This document shows, piece after piece, positions 1 to 7,307 of a stretch of 12,127 bases of DNA; the stretch's first letter is position 1; each line of letters begins with the position of its first letter. The position numbers were made by a program, and so were the translations under genes. Origin of the DNA: Alphaproteobacteria bacterium (GTDB taxonomy: Bacteria > Pseudomonadota > Alphaproteobacteria > Rickettsiales > VGDC01); NCBI GenBank assembly GCA_016869895.1, contig VGDC01000020.1, forward strand, positions 1-12,127, given 5' to 3'. A model generated the notes under the pieces. It saw only the letters and a program-made list of their open reading frames with translations. It was not told the origin of the DNA and searched no databases.

Positions 1-379
1 TCGCGATGCAGCGATCAAAACCGGATTCGCCTTTCTGAATCGCATCGGCGAGATCTTCCGCGCCGACCAGCTCAGCGCCAGCGGCTTTCGCCTCATCAGC
101 CTTCGGGCCTTTGGCGAAGACTGCTACGCGCAGGGTCTTACCGATACCATTGGGCATACCGACCATGCCGCGAACCATCTGGTCAGCGTGCTTGGGGTCG
201 ACACCCAGGTTGAGAGCGACTTCGACGGTCTCGTCGAATTTCGCTTTCGCGTTGCTTTTCACGAGGGCAACCGCTTCACCCAGCTCATAGCGCTTGGTGG
301 AATCGACCGCTTTCAGGGCAGCGGCGTGGCGCTTGCCTTTGCCGACTTTCACGTCAGCGTTTTTCGCTTGCTTAGCCAT
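1..379 (-). CDS. rplA: Ribosomal protein L1, N-terminal part (cut by window edge)
   Basis: This is the large-subunit protein that forms the L1 stalk next to the E site. In many bacteria it also represses its own rplK-rplA mRNA. About 126 codons are visible, starting at an ATG at 377-379 and reading off the left edge without a stop. Recognisable L1 stretches are the VEVALNLGVDPKHADQMVRG segment and the AAGAELVGAEDLADAI segment that follows. The 3' roughly 45% is missing, since the family is usually about 230 residues long. It starts 6 nt after the rplK stop. A GGAG that overlaps the end of rplK serves as its ribosome binding site, so the two genes are probably translated together. The identification is certain from sequence resemblance; any autoregulation is family knowledge and is not shown here. 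Confidence 0.97.
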   Translation of the reverse strand, partial: MAKQAKNADVKVGKGKRHAAALKAVDSTKRYELGEAVALVKSNAKAKFDETVEVALNLGVDPKHADQMVRGMVGMPNGIGKTLRVAVFAKGPKADEAKAAGAELVGAEDLADAIQKGESGFDRCIA

Positions 380-385
380 TGTGCC

Positions 386-814
386 TTACTCCGTTACCTG
401 CAAGCCCATGGAACGCGCGGAACCGGCCAGCATCTGGACAGCCGCATGCGTATCATTGGCGTTAAGATCGACCATCTTCTGGGCCGCGATTTCTTCCAGC
501 TGGGCGCGGGAGATCTTGCCCACGACGTCCTTACCGGGGTTCTGCGAACCTTTCTTCAGCTTCGCGCTCTTCATGATGAAGTAGGAAGCGGGAGGGGTCT
601 TGGTCACGAAGGAGAAGGTACGGTCCGCATACGCCGTGATGACCACGGGAATCGGCATGCCGGGTTCCTTATCCTGCGTGGCGGCGTTGAACGCCTTGCA
701 GAATTCCATGATGTTCAAACCGCGCTGACCGAGCGCAGGACCAACCGGGGGAGACGGGTTCGCCTTGCCTGCCGGGATCTGGAGTTTGATGTAACCTATT
801 ACTTTTTTAGCCAT
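386..814 (-). CDS. rplK: Ribosomal protein L11
   Basis: L11 is a 142-residue protein that binds the GTPase-associated region of 23S rRNA and takes part in factor binding and RelA activation. The proline-rich N-terminal domain contains the PPVGPALGQ motif at residues 22-30, which is where thiostrepton acts in sensitive ribosomes. The C-terminal rRNA-binding domain includes the NPGKDVVGKIS region at about 92-102. The length is normal for the family. The ATG at 812-814 follows a purine-rich AAGAGG and an A/T-rich stretch. A candidate promoter lies about 30 bp upstream, so rplK can start its own unit with rplA, as known for the L11 operon of Escherichia coli. Confidence 0.98.
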   Translation of the reverse strand: MAKKVIGYIKLQIPAGKANPSPPVGPALGQRGLNIMEFCKAFNAATQDKEPGMPIPVVITAYADRTFSFVTKTPPASYFIMKSAKLKKGSQNPGKDVVGKISRAQLEEIAAQKMVDLNANDTHAAVQMLAGSARSMGLQVTE

Positions 815-824
815 AACCTCTTAA

Positions 825-838
825 CCTTTCAAGAAAGG
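825..838 (-). other. Short inverted repeat in the rplK leader
   Basis: Six-base arms, cctttc and gaaagg, are separated by 2 bases. The inverted repeat covers almost all of the predicted 5' leader of the rplK-rplA transcript if the promoter at 846-875 is used. With only two loop bases it would not close fully as an RNA hairpin, so it may instead be a DNA site or chance. Confidence 0.25.
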
Positions 839-845
839 AGGACGG

Positions 846-875
846 ATTATATAAATCATTTTTCCGAATTTACAA
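846..875 (-). promoter_or_regulatory. Candidate sigma-70-type promoter for rplK-rplA
   Basis: On the minus strand there is a perfect TATAAT at 846-851. An 18-bp spacer separates it from TTGTAA at 870-875, which matches 4 of 6 bases of TTGACA. Transcription would start near 839, leaving a leader of about 25 nt. It lies in the nusG-rplK gap, where E. coli also has a promoter for the L11 operon. The -35 box is weak, so confidence is moderate. Confidence 0.5.
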
Positions 876-877
876 AC

Positions 878-904
878 AAAAAAAGCAGGGAATGCCGTTT
901 TTTT
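878..904 (-). terminator. Weak A/T-tract hairpin after nusG
   Basis: The transcript would read seven A, then CG, then GCA-TTCCC-TGC, then seven U. The A and U tracts can pair around a 3-bp GC stem. The U tract is good but the GC part is very short, so it would be a leaky terminator at most. It directly abuts the candidate rplK promoter, which would make this the boundary between secE-nusG and rplK-rplA. Confidence 0.35.
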
Positions 905-954
905 CTTTTCCGGCCTCCGGGAACCGCGTATTCAGTGCCGTTCCGATTGCTGCT

Positions 955-1488
955 TTAAGCGATTTTTTCCACCTGCGAGAACTCCAGATCGACGGGCGTG
1001 GAACGACCGAAGATCGAAACGGAGACCTTGACGCGGGATTTTTCTTCCTCGACATCCTCGACCGTGCCGACGAAGGAATCGAACGGACCGTCGATGACTT
1101 TGACGGAATCGCCGATTTCGAACACGATGGTCGAGCGCGGCTTTTCGATACCTTCCTTGATCTGGCTGAAGATGCGGCCGACTTCGCTCTCAGGAATCGC
1201 CTGAGGCTTGCCATTGCCGCCCAGGAAGCCAGTGACTTTCTGGGTGTTCTTCACCAGATGCCAGGTCTGGTCGTTGAGTTCCATTTTCACCAGCACATAG
1301 CCGGGGAAGAATTTGCGTTCGGCGGAGACTTTCTTGCCGCGGCGAACTTCGATGACCTCTTCAGTCGGTACGACGACTTCTTCGAGCTTATCGGTGATGT
1401 TATACTGCGCGAACTGTTCGCGGATGGACTGCGCTACCTTCTTCTCGAAGCCGGAGTGCGCATGTACGATATACCAGCGGGCCGCCAT
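955..1488 (-). CDS. nusG: Transcription elongation and termination factor NusG
   Basis: NusG binds RNA polymerase and suppresses pausing. It also links polymerase to Rho or to the ribosome through S10. The 177-residue protein begins with the NGN domain (MAARWYIVHAHSGFEKKV, through about residue 110), including the conserved FFPGYVLVKM at 60-69. The KOW domain occupies roughly 125-175 and contains GDSVKVIDGPFDSFVGTV. The length is close to the 181 residues of the E. coli protein. The gene lies 24 nt after secE, with a GGAG ribosome binding site 9 nt before the ATG. The pairing with secE upstream and rplK downstream is the widely conserved order. Confidence 0.98.
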   Translation of the reverse strand: MAARWYIVHAHSGFEKKVAQSIREQFAQYNITDKLEEVVVPTEEVIEVRRGKKVSAERKFFPGYVLVKMELNDQTWHLVKNTQKVTGFLGGNGKPQAIPESEVGRIFSQIKEGIEKPRSTIVFEIGDSVKVIDGPFDSFVGTVEDVEEEKSRVKVSVSIFGRSTPVDLEFSQVEKIA

Positions 1489-1512
1489 ATTCTATTTCTC
1501 CAACCCTAAATC

Positions 1513-1710
1513 TTATTGTCCGAAACCGAGGATGTGCCGGATGACGTATTGCACGATGGAATCCGTCAACAGCAGGAACAGCGACACGATGGTGACCATC
1601 ACGAGGACGAGCACCGAAGAGATGAGCGTTTCACGACGGGTCGGGAAGGTCACTTTGGAGACTTCCTGACGCACCTGCCGGACGAATTCACCTGGAGTCG
1701 CTTTTGCCAT
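1513..1710 (-). CDS. secE: Preprotein translocase subunit SecE
   Basis: This 65-residue single-pass subunit clamps SecY in the SecYEG channel of the inner membrane. It is the short, one-membrane-helix form typical of most bacteria, not the three-helix E. coli form. The N-terminal amphipathic part (FVRQVRQEVSKVTFPTRRET, residues 9-28) carries the conserved KVxFP-type signature. It is followed by a hydrophobic helix at about 29-49. I chose the ATG at 1708-1710. The open frame extends upstream through the tRNA gene, so the longer reading is an artefact. An AAGG about 11 nt upstream can serve as ribosome binding site. It is probably co-transcribed with tRNA-Trp and nusG. Confidence 0.95.
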   Translation of the reverse strand: MAKATPGEFVRQVRQEVSKVTFPTRRETLISSVLVLVMVTIVSLFLLLTDSIVQYVIRHILGFGQ

Positions 1711-1765
1711 GTTTCTATACCTTGCCCGTTCGGGCGAAATCTTGCTTAACCCATTTTCGCTTCGC

Positions 1766-1841
1766 TGGCAGGAGAGACAGGGATCGAACCCGCAACCCCC
1801 GGTTTTGGAGACCGGTGCTCTACCAATTGAGCTACTCTCCT
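1766..1841 (-). tRNA. tRNA-Trp, anticodon CCA
   Basis: The gene is 76 nt with a full cloverleaf. A 7-bp acceptor stem (AGGAGAG with CTCTCCT) pairs fully. The D arm is GCTC/GAGC with the AATTGGTA loop, and the anticodon stem is CCGGT/ACCGG around CTCCAAA. The T arm is GCGGG-TTCGATC-CCTGT. Discriminator G and the 3' CCA are encoded. The anticodon CCA is at 1806-1808. It sits between tuf and secE, a placement I know from alphaproteobacteria. A strong terminator ends 8 bp upstream of its 5' end. Confidence 0.98.
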
Positions 1842-1849
1842 TCGCCGCG

Positions 1850-1885
1850 AAAAATGTGGTCAGCATCCCGAAGGACACTGACCAC
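1850..1885 (-). terminator. Intrinsic terminator after tuf, UUCG tetraloop
   Basis: The transcript would form a 13-bp stem. GUGGUCAG pairs with CUGACCAC, two U-G wobbles follow, then UCC pairs with GGA, capped by a UUCG tetraloop closed by a C-G pair. The stem is followed by A and five U (1850-1854). It starts 16 nt after the tuf stop codon. It is the best terminator in the window and should end most str-operon transcripts, although tRNA-Trp begins only 8 bp further on. Confidence 0.88.
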
Positions 1886-1901
1886 ACCATCAATGCACGT
1901 A

Positions 1902-3077
<1,176 letters not shown>

Positions 3078-3119
3078 GACGGATACTCCAAACTTTCTAA
3101 ATTGCTAAGGCGAAACGCG

Positions 3120-5195
3120 TTACGCGACCTTCGCTTTGATTTCTTCTGCCACGTTATTGGGCACCTGCTGATAGTGGTCGAACACCATGCTGTACTGCGC
3201 ACGCCCCTGGGACATGGAGCGAAGGGTGTTCACATAACCGAACATGTTAGCAAGCGGCACGTGTGCGTTGATGACCTGCGCGTTACCGCGTGGTTCCATA
3301 CCGAGGATTTGACCGCGGCGGCTGTTCAAGTCACCGATGACGTCACCCATGTTCACTTCGGGGGTCACGACTTCGACTTTCATGACCGGCTCAAGCAGAC
3401 GGGGCTCGGCTTTAGCGATACCTTCACGGAACGCACCGCGTGCCGCGATCTCGAACGCGAGAACGCTGGAGTCAACGTCATGGTATGCACCGTCGGTGAG
3501 CGTCGCTTTCACGTCGATCACAGGGTAACCCGCGATGGTACCGGTGTTCATGGAGTTAGCGAGACCCTTCTGAACGCCAGGGATGTATTCCTTAGGAACG
3601 TTACCACCGACGATCTTGCTCTCGAAGGTGAAGCCGGAACCGGTTTCGCCTGGCTCGAAGGTGAGCTTGATGCGCGCGAACTGACCCGAACCACCGGACT
3701 GTTTCTTGTGGGTATAGTCGATGTCGTGCTTCTTGGTGATGGTCTCGCGGTAAGCAACCTGTGGCGCACCGACGTTCGCTTCTACCTTGAATTCACGCTT
3801 CATGCGGTCCACGATGATCTCGAGGTGCAATTCGCCCATACCTTTAAGAACGGTCTGGCCGGTCTCTTCATCGGTGGAGACGCGCAAGGAAGGATCTTCC
3901 GCGACGAGGCGGGAAAGAGCCATACCCATTTTCTCTTGGTCAGCAGCGGTCTTTGGCTCGACAGCTACTTCGATGACGGGCTCAGGGAATTCCATACGCT
4001 CAAGGATAACCTGGCTGTTAGGATCGCAGAGGGTGTCACCGGTGGTGGTGTTCTTCAGACCGGCGAGTGCGACGATGTCACCTGCGCGGGCTTCTTTCAC
4101 GTCTTCACGGCTGTTCGCATGCATAAGCAACATACGGCCCACGCGCTCACGGTTTTCCTTCACGGTGTTCTGCACATAGGAACCCGCAGCGAGAACGCCG
4201 GAGTAGATACGCACGAAGGTCAAGGAGCCGACGAACGGGTCGTTCATCACTTTGAACGCGAGGCCGGAGAAGGCTTCTTCATCGGAGGATTTACGTTCGA
4301 TCTCTTCTTCGGTACCGGCTTTGACACCTTTGATGGCTTCTACGTCGGTAGGAGCAGGCAGGTAGTCGACAACCGCGTCAAGCATCGGCTGAACGCCTTT
4401 GTTCTTGAACGCGGAACCGTTCAGGATAGGAACGAACTTACCGGAGATGGCGCCCATACGGATGCACTTCTTCAGTTCAGCTTCGCTGATCTCTTCGCCA
4501 CCGAGGTATTTCTCCATGATCGCATCGTCCATCTCGACGGCGGTCTCGATCATCTTCAGGCGGTATTCAGCGGCCTGCTCTTTGTACTCGTCAGGGATTT
4601 CGACGTATTCGAATTCCGCGCCAAGGGATTCATCTTTCCAGATGACGGCTTTGTTCTTCACAAGGTCGATGAGGCCGAGGTACTTCTCTTCAGAACCGAC
4701 GGGCAGCTGGATGACCAGCGGGGTCGCGCCGAGGCGGTCGATGATCATCTGCACGCAACGGAAGAAGTCTGCACCGGTACGGTCCATCTTGTTCACGAAG
4801 CAGATACGGGGAACGCCGTATTTATCAGCCTGACGCCATACGGTCTCGGACTGGGGCTCTACACCCGCAACGGAGTCGAACACGGTCACCGCGCCGTCGA
4901 GTACGCGCAGCGAGCGCTCTACTTCGATGGTGAAGTCAACGTGGCCCGGAGTATCGATGATGTTGATGCGGTAGTCGCCCCAGAACGCGGTGGTCGCAGC
5001 GGAGGTGATGGTGATACCACGCTCCTGCTCCTGCTCCATCCAGTCCATGGTGGCAGCACCTTCGTGCACTTCGCCGATCTTGTGCGATTTGCCGGTGTAG
5101 TACAGGATACGCTCGGTGGTCGTCGTTTTACCGGCGTCGATATGCGCCATGATACCGATGTTACGATACTTCTCTAATGGGGTAGTGCGAGCCAT
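3120..5195 (-). CDS. fusA: Elongation factor G
   Basis: This translocation GTPase also acts in ribosome recycling. The 691 residues are a normal alphaproteobacterial length (E. coli 704). The G domain contains AHIDAGKT at 17-24, RGITI at 59-63, DTPGH at 81-85 and NKMD at 135-138. Domains II to V follow without a break. Domain IV includes YRETITKKHDIDYTHKKQSGG, and domain V carries EPVMKVEVVTPEVNMGDVIG. The ATG at 5193-5195 lies 36 nt after rpsG. Its upstream region lacks a strong Shine-Dalgarno sequence; the nearest is an AGG about 11 nt before the ATG. It is the third gene of the str operon. Confidence 0.99.
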   Translation of the reverse strand: MARTTPLEKYRNIGIMAHIDAGKTTTTERILYYTGKSHKIGEVHEGAATMDWMEQEQERGITITSAATTAFWGDYRINIIDTPGHVDFTIEVERSLRVLDGAVTVFDSVAGVEPQSETVWRQADKYGVPRICFVNKMDRTGADFFRCVQMIIDRLGATPLVIQLPVGSEEKYLGLIDLVKNKAVIWKDESLGAEFEYVEIPDEYKEQAAEYRLKMIETAVEMDDAIMEKYLGGEEISEAELKKCIRMGAISGKFVPILNGSAFKNKGVQPMLDAVVDYLPAPTDVEAIKGVKAGTEEEIERKSSDEEAFSGLAFKVMNDPFVGSLTFVRIYSGVLAAGSYVQNTVKENRERVGRMLLMHANSREDVKEARAGDIVALAGLKNTTTGDTLCDPNSQVILERMEFPEPVIEVAVEPKTAADQEKMGMALSRLVAEDPSLRVSTDEETGQTVLKGMGELHLEIIVDRMKREFKVEANVGAPQVAYRETITKKHDIDYTHKKQSGGSGQFARIKLTFEPGETGSGFTFESKIVGGNVPKEYIPGVQKGLANSMNTGTIAGYPVIDVKATLTDGAYHDVDSSVLAFEIAARGAFREGIAKAEPRLLEPVMKVEVVTPEVNMGDVIGDLNSRRGQILGMEPRGNAQVINAHVPLANMFGYVNTLRSMSQGRAQYSMVFDHYQQVPNNVAEEIKAKVA

Positions 5196-5231
5196 ATTCT
5201 GTCTGCCTGAACTTTGTGAAATTAAATGCGA

Positions 5232-5702
5232 TTACCAGCGATAGTGCGAGAACGCTTTGTTCGCGTCCGCCATGCGGTGGGTGTCTTCGCGCTTCTTGAC
5301 AGCGCCGCCGCGACCGTTGATGGAATCCAACAGCTCGCCAGCGAGACGCTCGCGCATGGTCTTCTCGGAACGCTTGCGGGAAGAATCGATCAACCAGCGG
5401 ATAGCGAGTGCCTGACGACGCTCTTCACGGACTTCGACCGGAACCTGATAGGTCGCACCACCGACACGGCGGCTGCGGACTTCTACGGAAGGCTTCACTT
5501 TATCGAGTGCATCGTGGAACACCTGCAGGGAGTCCTGACCGGTGCGGCTTTTCACGAGGTCAAGGGCACCGTACACGATGCTTTCTGCAGCGGATTTTTT
5601 ACCGTCCTGCATAAGGGAGTTCATCATTTTGGTCAGAACGATATCACCGAATTTCGCATCCGGATGAACTTCGCGTTTTTCTGCTGCGCGACGACGAGAC
5701 AT
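5232..5702 (-). CDS. rpsG: Ribosomal protein S7
   Basis: S7 is the primary binding protein of the 3' major domain of 16S rRNA and lines the E site. The length of 156 residues is standard. It starts MSRRRAAEKR, contains the conserved VEVRSRRVGGATYQVPVEVR stretch at 73-92 (beta-hairpin arm), and ends HRMADANKAFSHYRW. An AGGA lies 8 nt before the ATG. The gap to rpsL is only 27 nt, so the long S7-binding intercistronic structure that E. coli uses for autoregulation has no room here. Any feedback by S7 in this organism would need a different site. Confidence 0.98.
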   Translation of the reverse strand: MSRRRAAEKREVHPDAKFGDIVLTKMMNSLMQDGKKSAAESIVYGALDLVKSRTGQDSLQVFHDALDKVKPSVEVRSRRVGGATYQVPVEVREERRQALAIRWLIDSSRKRSEKTMRERLAGELLDSINGRGGAVKKREDTHRMADANKAFSHYRW

Positions 5703-5729
5703 GTATATTTCCTAATCGTTGGATAATTA

Positions 5730-6101
5730 TTATTTCGGACGTTTCGCGCCGTATTTGGAACGACGCTGCTTACGGTCTTTAACGCCCTGCGTATCGAGGG
5801 TACCGCGGATGGTGTGGTAACGCACACCAGGCAAATCTTTTACGCGGCCGCCGCGGATGAGCACAACAGAGTGCTCCTGCAGGTTATGGCCTTCACCGGG
5901 GATGTAGCTGGTTACTTCGTGACCGTTGGTCAGGCGAACACGCGCCACTTTACGCAAAGCCGAGTTCGGCTTCTTCGGCGTGGTGGTGTATACGCGGGTG
6001 CAAACGCCACGTTTCTGTGGGCATTCTTGCAGTGCTGGAACCTTATCACGTTTCGCGACCACTTTGCGCGGCTTGCGAACCAACTGGTTAATCGTTGGCA
6101 T
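5730..6101 (-). CDS. rpsL: Ribosomal protein S12
   Basis: S12 sits at the decoding centre and affects accuracy. The 123 residues include the TTTPKKPNSALRK loop at 39-51 and RGGRVKDLPGVRYH at 83-96. Lysines 43 and 88, the positions where streptomycin-resistance substitutions are known, are both lysine, so the sequence is the wild-type, drug-sensitive form at those sites. The D89 that is methylthiolated in E. coli is also present. An AGGGG ribosome binding site lies 6-7 nt before the ATG. It is the first gene of the str operon and is preceded by a structured leader. Confidence 0.99.
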   Translation of the reverse strand: MPTINQLVRKPRKVVAKRDKVPALQECPQKRGVCTRVYTTTPKKPNSALRKVARVRLTNGHEVTSYIPGEGHNLQEHSVVLIRGGRVKDLPGVRYHTIRGTLDTQGVKDRKQRRSKYGAKRPK

Positions 6102-6123
6102 ATTTATCCCCTATTACATTGTC

Positions 6124-6157
6124 AAAAAAGCCCATAAGGCTAGAGTTTCCAGCCCTT
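6124..6157 (-). other. Possible attenuator in the rpsL leader
   Basis: Three segments compete for pairing. The 3' pair AGCCU (6137-6141) with GGGCU (6129-6133), followed by five to six U, resembles a small intrinsic terminator. An upstream AAGGGCU (6151-6157) can pair with AGCCUU (6136-6141) with one bulged G, and would prevent it. The stems are only 5-6 bp with a 3-nt terminator loop, so this may be chance. It lies 22 nt upstream of the rpsL start codon. Confidence 0.3.
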
Positions 6158-6185
6158 TGAGCAAAAATTTCTTTTCTTGCACAGA

Positions 6186-6221
6186 GAGGGCGCGAACAGG
6201 CCGAACCCTCTACGAAGAGGG
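6186..6221 (-). other. Alternative hairpins at the 5' end of the str leader
   Basis: The minus strand reads CCCTCT-TCGT-AGAGGG (6206-6221), a perfect 6-bp stem with a 4-base loop. After 15 bases a second CCCTCT follows (6185-6190) that can pair with the same AGAGGG. The octamer GCGCCCTC occurs twice, at 6217-6224 and 6186-6193. The predicted start site is near 6218, so the first arm may be only partly transcribed. The role is unknown. Confidence 0.35.
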
Positions 6222-6224
6222 CGC

Positions 6225-6253
6225 ATATTAGTGTTGGCCTTCGATGCCGTCAA
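6225..6253 (-). promoter_or_regulatory. Strong sigma-70-type promoter of the str operon
   Basis: On the minus strand, TTGACG at 6248-6253 is followed by exactly 17 bp and then TAATAT at 6225-6230. An A/T-rich stretch lies upstream and could act as an UP element. The bases after the -10 box are GCGCCCTC, a GC-rich discriminator of the kind linked to negative control by ppGpp at ribosomal promoters; that regulation is inference. Transcription would start near 6218, giving a leader of about 117 nt before rpsL. Confidence 0.75.
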
Positions 6254-6288
6254 GCGATATTTGATGGTAAAATGACGTTTTTTGGAGG

Positions 6289-6310
6289 GCGGCTTATATT
6301 TTTTTGCCGC
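6289..6310 (-). terminator. Weak hairpin just after sufE
   Basis: GCGGC and GCCGC arms flank a 12-base A-rich loop (on the transcript), 6 nt past the sufE stop. There is no U tract behind it, so it may stabilise the suf mRNA 3' end or do nothing. It is the only terminator-like structure before the str promoter. Confidence 0.25.
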
Positions 6311-6316
6311 ACCGCT

Positions 6317-6754
6317 TCAGAGCGCGGATTTCTCTAAAGAACGCGCCGCGAGATTCTTGATGGCGCGGATCATGGAGTGCAATCCATTGCTGCGGGAGGG
6401 GGAGAGATTGGCAGTGAGGTCGATGCCTTTGATGAAATCCGGCTCGGCACGTACGATGGATTCCGCTTCACGGCCTGAATAGACACGCAATAGCAGCGCG
6501 ATGAGACCGGAGACGATGGCTGCGTCGCTGGCGGCGGCGAAGAACAGCCGCCCTTCCCGCTCTTCTGCCACGAACCACACCTGCGATTGGCAGCCGGAGA
6601 CCTTGTTCTCATCCACTTTAAGGGATTCCGCGAATTCCGGCAGGCCGCGTCCGAGGTCTATGAGGTACTTATACTTATCCGTCCAATCATCGAAGAACGC
6701 GAATTCCTCGATGATTTCGGCTTGTGTGGCTTGGAGTTCTTCTAGGTCAGACAT
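6317..6754 (-). CDS. sufE: Cysteine desulfuration protein SufE
   Basis: SufE takes the persulfide sulfur from the SufS active site and passes it to SufB. The conserved acceptor cysteine is in the SGCQSQVW motif, residue 55 of the 145-residue protein predicted here. I chose the ATG at 6752-6754 (MSDLEEL). A TTG four codons further upstream is in frame, but its purine stretch lies too close. Neither start has a strong ribosome binding site; the best is AGAAG 13 nt before the ATG. The gene is last in the suf operon and is separated from sufA by 111 nt that are mostly an 81-bp repeat. The length fits the family (about 138 residues in E. coli). Identity is secure; the start is less so. Confidence 0.95.
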   Translation of the reverse strand: MSDLEELQATQAEIIEEFAFFDDWTDKYKYLIDLGRGLPEFAESLKVDENKVSGCQSQVWFVAEEREGRLFFAAASDAAIVSGLIALLLRVYSGREAESIVRAEPDFIKGIDLTANLSPSRSNGLHSMIRAIKNLAARSLEKSAL

Positions 6755-6782
6755 TGGTGTTTTCAAACTTCTAGGCGTGGGG

Positions 6783-6863
6783 GCGAGGCCAGCAGGCCGA
6801 GCGAGCCATCAGCCTGCGAAGCGGTGCGCCATGTGAGGAACAGGATGTTCCGCAGCGGGCGCA
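6783..6863 (-). repeat. 81-bp intergenic repeat, copy 1 (sufA-sufE gap)
   Basis: This matches copy 2 at 7227-7307 at 78 of 81 bases with no gaps, in the same orientation. The three differences are at 6815, 6825 and 6844. It contains a 6-bp hairpin, GGAACA/TGTTCC (6837-6842 and 6846-6851), inside an outer TGCGCC/GGCGCA stem (6825-6830 and 6858-6863). The other end carries GGCC-AGCA-GGCC. It starts 2 bp after the sufA stop codon and ends 28 bp before the sufE start. On the minus strand one frame is open through the whole repeat (6763-6864, 33 codons from an ATG). It looks like a dispersed REP-like intergenic element, but I do not recognise the family. Confidence 0.9.
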
Positions 6864-6865
6864 TA

Positions 6866-7201
6866 TCATACGTGAAAGCTTTCGCCGCAGCCGCAACGGC
6901 CTTTTTCATTGGGATTCTTGAAGGTGAAGCCGGATTCGAACTTGTCGTCCTTATAATCCATCTCGGTGCCGAAAATCATTAGTACCGCCGGTGCATCCAC
7001 GAAAATGGTCACGCCTTTGTCGTTGATGATTTCATCGCCGGCCTTAGCTTCCTTGGCGTAATCGACCGTATAGGACTGGCCGTTGCAGCCCTTGGTTTTC
7101 ACACCCAGACGCAGGCCGAGCACCGTTCCGTCCTGCGGTGCTTTCGCCAACAGGGCTTTCACGCGGTCAGCCGCAGCATCGGTTATGGTCATCACGCTCA
7201 T
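6866..7201 (-). CDS. sufA: A-type iron-sulfur carrier protein (SufA/IscA/HesB family)
   Basis: This protein receives a cluster from the SufBCD scaffold and passes it to apoproteins. The protein is 111 residues with the three invariant cysteines: C39 in TKGCNGQSY, then C103 and C105 in GRCGCGESF. The C39-C103 spacing of 64 equals that of E. coli IscA. I chose the ATG at 7199-7201 because a GGAG lies 6 nt before it. A GTG four codons upstream would begin inside that ribosome binding site. Unlike the tightly packed genes before it, sufA has gaps of more than 100 nt on both sides, each filled by a copy of the same 81-bp repeat. The choice of SufA over IscA rests on operon context. Confidence 0.95.
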   Translation of the reverse strand: MSVMTITDAAADRVKALLAKAPQDGTVLGLRLGVKTKGCNGQSYTVDYAKEAKAGDEIINDKGVTIFVDAPAVLMIFGTEMDYKDDKFESGFTFKNPNEKGRCGCGESFHV

Positions 7202-7207
7202 AAATAT

Positions 7208-7211
7208 CTCC
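7208..7211 (-). promoter_or_regulatory. Ribosome binding site deciding the sufA start
   Basis: GGAG on the minus strand, 6 nt before the ATG at 7199-7201. It makes the in-frame GTG at 7211-7213 an unlikely start. Confidence 0.8.
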
Positions 7212-7226
7212 ACGCCTCAGTAGTCT

Positions 7227-7307
7227 GCGAGGCCAGCAGGCCGAGCGAGCCATCAGCCCGCGAAGCGGCGCGCCATGTGAGGAACAGCATGTTCCGCAGC
7301 GGGCGCA
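7227..7307 (-). repeat. 81-bp intergenic repeat, copy 2 (sufT-sufA gap)
   Basis: This is the second copy of the element at 6783-6863, same orientation, with 3 substitutions in 81 bases and sharp ends: flanking bases outside show no similarity. The inner GGAACA/TGTTCC hairpin (7281-7286 and 7290-7295) is intact, and the substitution at 7288 falls in its 3-base loop. The outer stem has one C-A mismatch here (7269 with 7307). It lies 15 bp after the sufT stop and 25 bp before the sufA start. A frame starting with GTG at 7306-7308 is open through the repeat and stops at 7198-7200, overlapping the sufA start as ATGA. Confidence 0.9.

Noticed and set aside
188..1509. Plus-strand frames opposite rplA, rplK and nusG
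   Set aside because: They are antisense to conserved ribosomal and nusG genes, with no ribosome binding sites or recognisable motifs.
1724..1735. Palindrome GCCCGTTCGGGC between tRNA-Trp and secE
   Set aside because: Only 5-bp arms and no U tract. It overlaps the region next to the secE ribosome binding site and could be chance or a processing feature.
1711..1893. N-terminal extension of secE through the tRNA-Trp gene
   Set aside because: The extra residues are a translation of the tRNA and terminator. The resemblance to SecE begins at the ATG at 1710.
6186..6230. Possible third, degenerate copy of the 81-bp repeat near the str promoter
   Set aside because: Only GAACAGG and GGGCGCATAT are shared with copy 1, and the spacing differs. 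Too little to call homology.
6248..6277. CGTCA/TGACG inverted repeat around the str -35 box as an operator
   Set aside because: The arms are only 5 bp with a 20-bp spacing and overlap the -35 consensus itself. Not enough to propose a regulator site.
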